10,249 nt of DNA from Anaerolineae bacterium (GTDB lineage: Bacteria; Chloroflexota; Anaerolineae; Anaerolineales; Anaerolineaceae). The stretch is from the NCBI GenBank assembly GCA_016213455.1, contig JACRAG010000244.1, forward strand, positions 1 through 10,249, given 5' to 3'. The number at the start of each line of letters is the position of its first letter. Within the stretch, counting starts at the first letter, position 1. Under the pieces are notes generated by a model that saw only the letters and a list, made by a program, of their open reading frames with translations, was not told the origin of the DNA and made no database searches. Below are positions 5,661 through 10,249 of this stretch, piece after piece. The position numbers and the translations under genes were made by a program.

Positions 5661-8600
5661 ATGGCCTTGCTCGAAATCCGTCTGTTCGGCACAATCGAGG
5701 TTCACCTTTCCGGTAAGCCGCTTCCCAACCTGGGGGCGGAAAAGGTGCGCGCATTGCTGGCTTACCTGGTGGTTGAATCCAACCGGGCACACCCACGCCG
5801 ACGGTTGGCGGGCCTTTTGTGGCCGGATGCATCGGAAGAACATGCGCTGCACAATCTGCGTCAGGCGCTTTCCAGCCTGCGCAAGCTGCTGGCTGAAGAT
5901 GAGGAAAGCGGGCAGCCCTATTTTTGGGTAACGTCTGAAACTGTCCAATTCAACCCGCGCTGCCAGCACCGGCTGGATGTGACCGAATTTCATGCGCTGC
6001 TCGACCAGGCGTTGGCCAATCATGGTCGGCGGGTCAATGTGCCCCGGCTGCAGGCTGCCCTGGCGCTTTACCCGGCGCCTTTTCTGGCGTATTTCAACCT
6101 GGATGACAGCGCCGAATTTGATGAGTGGGCTTTTATGCAGCGCGAAACCTGCAACCAGCGCGCCATTCAAGCCCTGGTCTTGCTGACCGAATATCATGAG
6201 CGGCGTCACGATTTTGAGCCGGCTCGCCGGTGCGCGGAACGTCTTGCGCAGCTGGCCCCCTGGGACGAGACTGCCCACAACCAGGTCATTCACTTGCTGG
6301 CGCAGGCCGGGCAGTGGAGCCTGGCTCAAGCGCGCTACCAGACCCTGCGGCGCTATCTTGTGGATCAGATGGGCCTGCAGCCTTCAACCGAGACAGTAGC
6401 GTTGTATGAGCGCGTTCGAGCCCGCCAACCCCTGGCGCCGCGCTGCCCAACGCCGCCGCACAACCTGCGCCTGCCCGATGCGCCTTTCATTGGGCGTGAG
6501 GCTGAACTGCTGCGCCTGGCTGACCTGCTGGCTGATCCTGCCAACCGCCTGATCACATTGTTTGGGCCAGGTGGGATGGGAAAAACACGCCTGGCGATGC
6601 AAGCCGCGCACGAGCAGATTGGGGTTTTCCCCGATGGGGTCTGGTATGTGGCGCTCACCGGGCGTGACCCGGTGGCTTCCCTGGCTGATGCGCTGCGGTT
6701 GAACCTGTCCGGCCCGGGCGAGTTACAGACACTGTTGTTCAATTTCCTGGCTGGCAAACGCATGCTGCTTCTGCTGGACAGCTTCGAACATGTTCAGGAT
6801 GGGACGGAACTGCTGGCGCAGCTGCTGGAAGCGGCGCCGGAGTTGGTGCTGCTGGTCACTTCGCGCAGGCGCCTGGACCTGCATTGCGAGCGGATTTTCC
6901 CGGTGGAGGGGCTGCTGATTCCAGTCTCCACCGCCGAGTACGAGGAGGCGCCCGAACGATACAGCGCTCCGGCGCTCTTCCTTGCACGAATGCGGCGATT
7001 ATCGCTGTCGGAGCAGGCTTCTCCAGTCGATCTGCCGGCTCTGCTGGAGATTTGTCGCCTGGTGGAAGGTATGCCGCTGGGCCTGGAACTGGCTGCAGCC
7101 GCCGCATGGGGTCGCACTTTACGCCAGATCGCCCAGGAAATTCGCACCAACCTGGACTTTTTAAGCGCATCCTTCCCCGACCTGCCGCCCCGTCATCGCA
7201 GCCTTCGGGCAGTTTTCGATCAATCCTGGCGCCTGCTGCCGGAAGATTTGCAGTTGGCGCTGGCCCGCCTGTCGGTTTTCCCAGCCAGCTTCGCGGTGGA
7301 AACCGGTGTGTGGGTGGCACAGGCCAGCCCGGATGCGCTGACCGCCTTGCTGGACCGCAGCCTGCTGCGCCAGACCGGGGATGGACGGTTGAGCCTGCCC
7401 GAGCCGATCCAGCCTTATGCCGCGGAGCAACTGGCGCACATGGATGGGCAATCCGGGGCAGCCGCCGAACGCCATGCGGAGTGCATTTTGCAGCTTTTTG
7501 CCGATCAAACTCCGGCCCTGTCTGATCATCGCATGCAGGAGTCGCTGGACCGGCTGCTGCCGGAGATGGAAGATGCGCGCCAGGCCTGGCATTGGGCGGT
7601 TACTCACCAGCGCGCTGACCTGCTGGGGGCTGCGCTGCACTCGCTGCATCAGGTGTTGTACACCCGCAGCGCTTTCAGAGAGGCGATTGCCCTGCTGGAA
7701 CGCGCGCGCGAGGCGGCTGGCGAAGCGCAGTTGGCTGCGCGCATCGATACACGCCTGAGTATCCATTTCATGCGCATCGGGCAGCGTGAACAGGCGGAAG
7801 CGGGCCTGAACCGGGCACTGCAGGTCTTCCGCGGGTCGGCCTGGCCTGAAGAGGCAGTTTTGGCGCTGGCTTACCTGGCTGTGCTGCAGCACAAACGGGG
7901 TCGCCCGGAAGAGACCGCCAGCCTGGTGGATGAGCTGAACCGGCTGGCAGAAAGCTGCGGGAATCTGGAAGGCCAGCGCAGCGCGGCCTATCTCCTCAGT
8001 CAGATCGCTCTCAACCGTGGGGATTTTCCGGCAGCGCTGGAGGCCATGCTGCGTTCGCTGGAAATGGCCCGCCGGCAGGGCAACCCGCTGGGCATGCTCA
8101 CCTCGCTCAACGCGCTGGGCGATTACTACTGTACCCAGGAAGAATATTCCCGGGCGCGCCAGTTGTTCAAAGAATGTCTGGATATTTCCCGCAGCCTGGG
8201 CAGTCAGTTCCACATCGCCATGCACCTCAATAATCTGGGGACAGTGCATCACATGCTGAATGAATATGCCGACGCCATTCGTTATTATGAAGAAAGTCTG
8301 CTCATCTGCCGCGACACGGGCGACCGGGAAGGAGAGTCGGTGGCGTTGTCCAATCTGGGCGAGGTGGCCACCCTGCAGGCAGATTACACTGCCGCGCAGC
8401 GCTATTACCTCCAGGCATTGGAGATTGCCCAGCGCATCGACGGCCCCTTCAACATTGCCCAGGCGCACAACAACCTGGGCGAAACCCTGCGCCGGATGAA
8501 TGATTTGCCCGCCGCCTGGGAACATTTTCAGGCCGGGTTGCGCACCGCCCGGCAGAGCAGTACGCTTGCCCAGGTGATGGAGGCGTTGGCGGGGTTGGGC

Positions 8601-8792
8601 ATGCTGCTGCTGCAGAGCGGGCGCGAAGAGCCTGGTCGTCAGGCGCTGGCAGCGGTGTTGAATCACCCGGTCAGCGAGCCAAAAGACCGCGCCCTGGCAG
8701 CCGAGGGGTTGAAGGGTGGCCCGCCACCCGGCGCGCCGGATCTGGATCGTTTGGTGTCGGAGATTTTGGACATGCGCATGTCCGCCAGATGA
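5661..8792 (+). CDS. SARP-type transcriptional regulator with BTAD, STAND ATPase and TPR regions
   Basis: A 1043-residue cytoplasmic regulator. Residues ~1-100 form an OmpR-like winged helix typical of SARPs, starting LLEIRLFGTIEVHLSGKPL and with RRRLAGLLWPD and NLRQALSSLRKLL. Residues ~105-255 are a bacterial transcriptional activator domain (BTAD), all-helical and ending in TVALYERVRA. A STAND/NB-ARC-like ATPase follows from PFIGRE (275-280): Walker A GPGGMGKT at 302-309, Walker B LLLLD ending at Asp373, an LLVTSRR sensor segment near 397-403 and the GMPLG motif at 470-474. A winged-helix segment lies at about 515-590. The C-terminal half is helical, with clear TPRs near 776, 818, 857, 898 and 937 (for example NLGEVATLQADYTAAQRYY). 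The plan resembles AfsR-type regulators, in which ATP and an inducer-sensing TPR part gate DNA binding; that is family knowledge. There is no C-terminal LuxR helix-turn-helix. No Shine-Dalgarno site precedes the ATG. The gene is divergent from the small-protein/kelch operon, its most likely target. Confidence 0.92.
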   Translation: MALLEIRLFGTIEVHLSGKPLPNLGAEKVRALLAYLVVESNRAHPRRRLAGLLWPDASEEHALHNLRQALSSLRKLLAEDEESGQPYFWVTSETVQFNPRCQHRLDVTEFHALLDQALANHGRRVNVPRLQAALALYPAPFLAYFNLDDSAEFDEWAFMQRETCNQRAIQALVLLTEYHERRHDFEPARRCAERLAQLAPWDETAHNQVIHLLAQAGQWSLAQARYQTLRRYLVDQMGLQPSTETVALYERVRARQPLAPRCPTPPHNLRLPDAPFIGREAELLRLADLLADPANRLITLFGPGGMGKTRLAMQAAHEQIGVFPDGVWYVALTGRDPVASLADALRLNLSGPGELQTLLFNFLAGKRMLLLLDSFEHVQDGTELLAQLLEAAPELVLLVTSRRRLDLHCERIFPVEGLLIPVSTAEYEEAPERYSAPALFLARMRRLSLSEQASPVDLPALLEICRLVEGMPLGLELAAAAAWGRTLRQIAQEIRTNLDFLSASFPDLPPRHRSLRAVFDQSWRLLPEDLQLALARLSVFPASFAVETGVWVAQASPDALTALLDRSLLRQTGDGRLSLPEPIQPYAAEQLAHMDGQSGAAAERHAECILQLFADQTPALSDHRMQESLDRLLPEMEDARQAWHWAVTHQRADLLGAALHSLHQVLYTRSAFREAIALLERAREAAGEAQLAARIDTRLSIHFMRIGQREQAEAGLNRALQVFRGSAWPEEAVLALAYLAVLQHKRGRPEETASLVDELNRLAESCGNLEGQRSAAYLLSQIALNRGDFPAALEAMLRSLEMARRQGNPLGMLTSLNALGDYYCTQEEYSRARQLFKECLDISRSLGSQFHIAMHLNNLGTVHHMLNEYADAIRYYEESLLICRDTGDREGESVALSNLGEVATLQADYTAAQRYYLQALEIAQRIDGPFNIAQAHNNLGETLRRMNDLPAAWEHFQAGLRTARQSSTLAQVMEALAGLGMLLLQSGREEPGRQALAAVLNHPVSEPKDRALAAEGLKGGPPPGAPDLDRLVSEILDMRMSAR

Positions 8793-8852
8793 GACCAGGC
8801 GGCGCGGCGTCCGCAGCTTAACCAAAAGCTTGATTTGTTAACCTGTTGTTAG

Positions 8853-8880
8853 TTGAAATTTTGTTCAAGTTGGCTACAAT
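8853..8880 (+). promoter_or_regulatory. Promoter of the RNase HI-like gene
   Basis: TTGAAA (8853-8858) and TACAAT (8875-8880) are 16 bp apart, a good sigma70-type promoter in an AT-rich stretch that stands out from its surroundings. The predicted start near 8887 gives a leader of about 128 nt. The inverted pair TTGAA (8853-8857) and TTCAA (8864-8868) overlaps the -35 and may be an operator. Two copies of TTAACC, 20 bp apart (8818 and 8838), lie just upstream; their meaning is unknown. Confidence 0.6.
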
Positions 8881-8947
8881 ATGGATAACTATGCAGCCTG
8901 GTCTATACAACCATTCTCTACCTGATCCTGATTTTATTAGGATGATT

Positions 8948-8988
8948 AGCCGGCCGGCGTCGGGGGTTCCCGCGCCGGCTGCGTCTTT
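8948..8988 (+). promoter_or_regulatory. GC-rich hairpin with T run in the leader, possible attenuator
   Basis: AGCCGG (8948-8953) pairs with CCGGCT (8975-8980), and more GC pairs are possible inside. The sequence GCGTCTTTT follows. It resembles an intrinsic terminator yet lies downstream of the promoter at 8853 and only 7 nt before a Shine-Dalgarno-like GGAGGAG (8995-9001). It could end most transcripts early (attenuation), or be a leftover terminator for the regulator gene that ends at 8792. Confidence 0.45.
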
Positions 8989-9014
8989 TAAACCGGAGGA
9001 GTTGCTGGAGGACT

Positions 9015-9578
9015 ATGCTAACCATGCGATTTGACGGCCTGTACCGGGCATTCAACGATGAAGCAGGCTCGCATCCCCGCGCCGGGGTGATGTGTTACGG
9101 CTGGGTGATTGAGCGGGACGGCAGGGTGGTGGCGCGCGGGCATGGCGGGTATGCGCGCCGCGAGGACGCCAGCTCCAACCTGGCGGAATACCTCGGGTTG
9201 ATCGAGGGCTTGAGCGCGCTGTATGATATGAACGCCTGCCGCGAAGAAGTGGAAGTGATTGGGGATGCGCGCTCGGTGATCGAGCAGATGCAGGGGCGCG
9301 CGGCGGTCAACGCCGCCAGCACGCGCGAGCTCTACCGCAAGGCCACGCGCCTGGCGGCGCACTTTGCGCACCTGACCTGGACGTGGACGCCGCGCCGCAA
9401 GAACCAGGACGCCGACCAGCTCACCCGGCGCGCCATTCGCCAGATCCGCGCCAACCCGGAGCAGTACCGCGCCGCCATTCGCCAAATTGAAGACCCCGAG
9501 CTGCCGCCAGGCAAGGCCAGGCATCTGCTCTCGCTGCTGGACCTGCGCGTGTTCCAGCCGCAGGGATTCAGCGCGTAA
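9015..9578 (+). CDS. Ribonuclease HI-like protein with C-terminal extension
   Basis: A 187-residue protein with the RNase H fold. The four expected acidic active-site residues are visible: Asp7 in RFDGLY, Glu58 in SNLAEYLGL, Asp84 in VIGDARSVI and Asp134 in QDADQLTR. The segment TWTWTPRRKN before the last Asp is typical of the class. It should cut the RNA strand of RNA-DNA hybrids, but proteins of this branch are often annotated only as reverse-transcriptase-like. Residues ~141-187 form a helical, charged extension that I do not recognise. The start is uncertain: GGAGG (9007-9011) is 3 nt before the ATG at 9015 and 12 nt before the in-frame ATG at 9024, while GGAGGAG (8995-9001) is 13 nt before 9015. 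The product is cytoplasmic. The gene stands alone between the SARP gene and the rRNA operon, with its own promoter. Confidence 0.88.
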   Translation: MLTMRFDGLYRAFNDEAGSHPRAGVMCYGWVIERDGRVVARGHGGYARREDASSNLAEYLGLIEGLSALYDMNACREEVEVIGDARSVIEQMQGRAAVNAASTRELYRKATRLAAHFAHLTWTWTPRRKNQDADQLTRRAIRQIRANPEQYRAAIRQIEDPELPPGKARHLLSLLDLRVFQPQGFSA

Positions 9579-9785
9579 CTTTCTGCGCGACGAAACGACT
9601 AATAAAGGTAGAGAAGCAAATAGAAAAATCTCTCACCTCATGCTCAAGCCCCCCCTTTGCCGCAAAAGGGGGGGCCGCGCTTAAGGGGATGAGGGGGTTG
9701 CGGGTGGTTTTTGCGGGTAAAAACGGGGGAGGCGGGCCGAATGGGACCAATCTGGAAAAGTCGTCAGACAATTTCACCAATTCCC
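9579..9785. other. Non-coding stretch between the RNase HI-like gene and the rRNA promoters
   Basis: No convincing gene is present here on either strand. It holds the palindromic element at 9636-9694, then a GC-rich, G-biased tract. A short inverted pair GTTTTT / AAAAAC, 6 nt apart, lies near 9706-9724. I see no clear intrinsic terminator with a T tract for the RNase HI-like gene. Short frames on either strand read through the palindrome or the promoters and look like chance. Confidence 0.6.
9636..9694. repeat. Nested palindromic intergenic element (REP-like)
   Basis: An 11-bp perfect inner stem pairs GCCCCCCCTTT (9648-9658) with 9665-9675 around a 6-nt loop. An outer pair, CCTCAT (9636-9641) and ATGAGG (9689-9694), closes the element, with AAG/CTT pairs between. 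No T run follows on either strand, so it is not a standard terminator. The nested palindrome with C-run and G-run arms looks like the dispersed intergenic palindromes found in many bacterial genomes. Copy number cannot be judged from one window. Confidence 0.55.
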
Positions 9786-9813
9786 TTGACAGGCGCGCGA
9801 CTCTGCGTATAAT
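9786..9813 (+). promoter_or_regulatory. rRNA operon promoter P1 (consensus)
   Basis: TTGACA (9786-9791) and TATAAT (9808-9813) are both perfect consensus hexamers, 16 bp apart. This is the distal of two rRNA promoters, with a start expected near 9820, about 385 nt before the 16S gene. The stretch upstream (about 9765-9785) is relatively AT-rich and may act as an UP element. Confidence 0.88.
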
Positions 9814-9915
9814 ACAGCCCGCTGCTTGAGACTCGTACCAAACGAGCGAGAGCGGTGGGACGAGAAAGACAAGTTCCCGCAAAAAAAGAAAGTGGAAATT
9901 GAGCAAGAAAAGCCC

Positions 9916-9943
9916 TTGACAAATCGAGCGAAGCGCGTATAAT
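9916..9943 (+). promoter_or_regulatory. rRNA operon promoter P2 (consensus)
   Basis: TTGACA (9916-9921) and TATAAT (9938-9943) are again perfect and again 16 bp apart. The hexamers lie exactly 130 bp downstream of those of P1. Both are preceded by CCC and have GCG directly before the -10, so the pair may come from duplication. An A-rich block at about 9881-9912 directly upstream is a good UP-element candidate. Expected start near 9950. Confidence 0.9.
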
Positions 9944-9965
9944 AATACACGCCCAACACGAAAGA

Positions 9966-9986
9966 GATCTTGCCGGAAGGCAGATC
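9966..9986 (+). promoter_or_regulatory. boxB-like hairpin with GGAA tetraloop in the rRNA leader
   Basis: GATCTTGCC (9966-9974) pairs with GGCAGATC (9979-9986) around GGAA, a GNRA-type tetraloop, with one bulged T. It would be at the very 5' end of the P2 transcript. Position and loop type recall the boxB hairpin of rRNA antitermination sites, but boxB function is inferred. Confidence 0.45.
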
Positions 9987-10008
9987 GATGACAAATCAAG
10001 AGAGGGCC

Positions 10009-10102
10009 ACCGTGCCCGGTAAGGCGTCGCGGAGACAGCCGATGTCGGAACAGAGATGGGATGGCATCGGGATTTTTGTCGGCAGTGACCGGCGAGCACG
10101 GT
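10009..10102 (+). other. Large structured domain in the pre-16S leader
   Basis: ACCGTGC (10009-10015) pairs with GCACGGT (10096-10102). The stem continues as CCGGT (10016-10020) with ACCGG (10088-10092), leaving a 3-nt bulge. Inside, CCGATG (10039-10044) can pair with CATCGG (10065-10070), giving a second helix. The domain ends 5 nt before the boxA-like site. It is probably an RNA fold that helps antitermination or early 16S assembly. The separate long processing stem would need sequence 3' of 16S, outside this window. Confidence 0.5.
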
Positions 10103-10107
10103 AAAAA

Positions 10108-10119
10108 TGCACCTTAACA
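10108..10119 (+). promoter_or_regulatory. boxA-like rRNA antitermination site
   Basis: TGCACCTTAACA matches the Escherichia coli rrn boxA (TGCTCTTTAACA) at 10 of 12 positions. It lies in the leader between P2 and the 16S gene, where boxA is expected. Known role: loading of NusB-NusE (ribosomal protein S10) to keep RNA polymerase resistant to termination. Confidence 0.65.
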
Positions 10120-10175
10120 ACTGAAGAGTGAAAGGGAGACCAGTCGAATTCCGGTGAGTAGAAGAATGAATGGAA

Positions 10176-10189
10176 CCACCGAGAGGTGG
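10176..10189 (+). other. GAGA tetraloop hairpin just before 16S
   Basis: CCACC (10176-10180) and GGTGG (10185-10189) close over GAGA, a GNRA tetraloop. The hairpin ends about 17 nt before the mature 16S 5' end. It may guide 5' processing or be part of a larger processing structure. Confidence 0.5.
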
Positions 10190-10205
10190 ATAACTTTTCG
10201 TAAAT

Positions 10206-10249
<44 letters not shown>

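Noticed and set aside
7161..8825. 554-codon - strand frame opposite the regulator gene.
   Set aside because: It is a shadow of the GC-rich + strand gene; the + strand frame encodes clear Walker A, GMPLG and TPR motifs.
8846..9034. 62-codon + strand frame, or a shorter leader peptide within it, ahead of the RNase HI-like gene.
   Set aside because: It starts inside the promoter, reads through the hairpin, has no clear ribosome site and its composition is not protein-like.
9706..9724. GTTTTT / AAAAAC inverted pair as a terminator for the RNase HI-like gene.
   Set aside because: Only six AT-rich pairs and no T run after the stem; too weak.
9568..10120. Overlapping - strand frames of 61-143 codons over the rRNA promoters and leader.
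   Set aside because: They run antisense through two consensus promoters and the rRNA leader, have no convincing start sites and show no known motifs.

Overview
The window looks like chromosomal DNA of an uncultured member of the Chloroflexota, probably class Anaerolineae. The evidence is indirect: GC-rich codon use, a large regulator with SARP, STAND ATPase and TPR parts, a secreted kelch protein ending in a short Tyr-Leu-Pro tail, and a small protein of a type I associate with that group. The 16S rRNA gene is cut after about 44 bases, too little to place the organism. Function calls come from motifs read by eye; no database search was possible.

Layout. (1) Positions 1-967 (+): the 3' end of a GH13 alpha-glucosidase-type gene, then an 86-codon gene of unknown function and a strong intrinsic terminator. 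(2) 992-2263 (-): a complete GH1 beta-glycosidase, convergent with the first block and probably sharing the same terminator hairpin. (3) 2525-5435 (-): a probable two-gene operon with a 70-residue protein first and a secreted 870-residue, 14-repeat kelch protein second. (4) 5661-8792 (+): a divergent 1043-residue SARP/BTAD-STAND-TPR regulator. (5) 9015-9578 (+): an RNase HI-like protein behind its own promoter and a structured leader. (6) 9579-10249 (+): a palindromic intergenic element, two near-consensus tandem rRNA promoters, a leader with boxA-like and GNRA-hairpin elements, and the 5' end of the 16S rRNA gene.

How the parts fit. GH13 and GH1 suggest use of alpha- and beta-linked oligosaccharides, though they are not one operon. 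The most interesting unit is blocks 3 and 4. The 198-base divergent spacer holds a good promoter for the small-protein/kelch operon. Its -35 hexamer is one of two copies of TTGACG spaced exactly 11 bp, the spacing described for SARP operators. This suggests, but does not prove, that the neighbouring SARP regulator controls a secreted kelch protein. The small protein appears to start at or within about 3 nt of its transcript's 5' end (leaderless). The last 650 bases form a classic, highly expressed rRNA control region.
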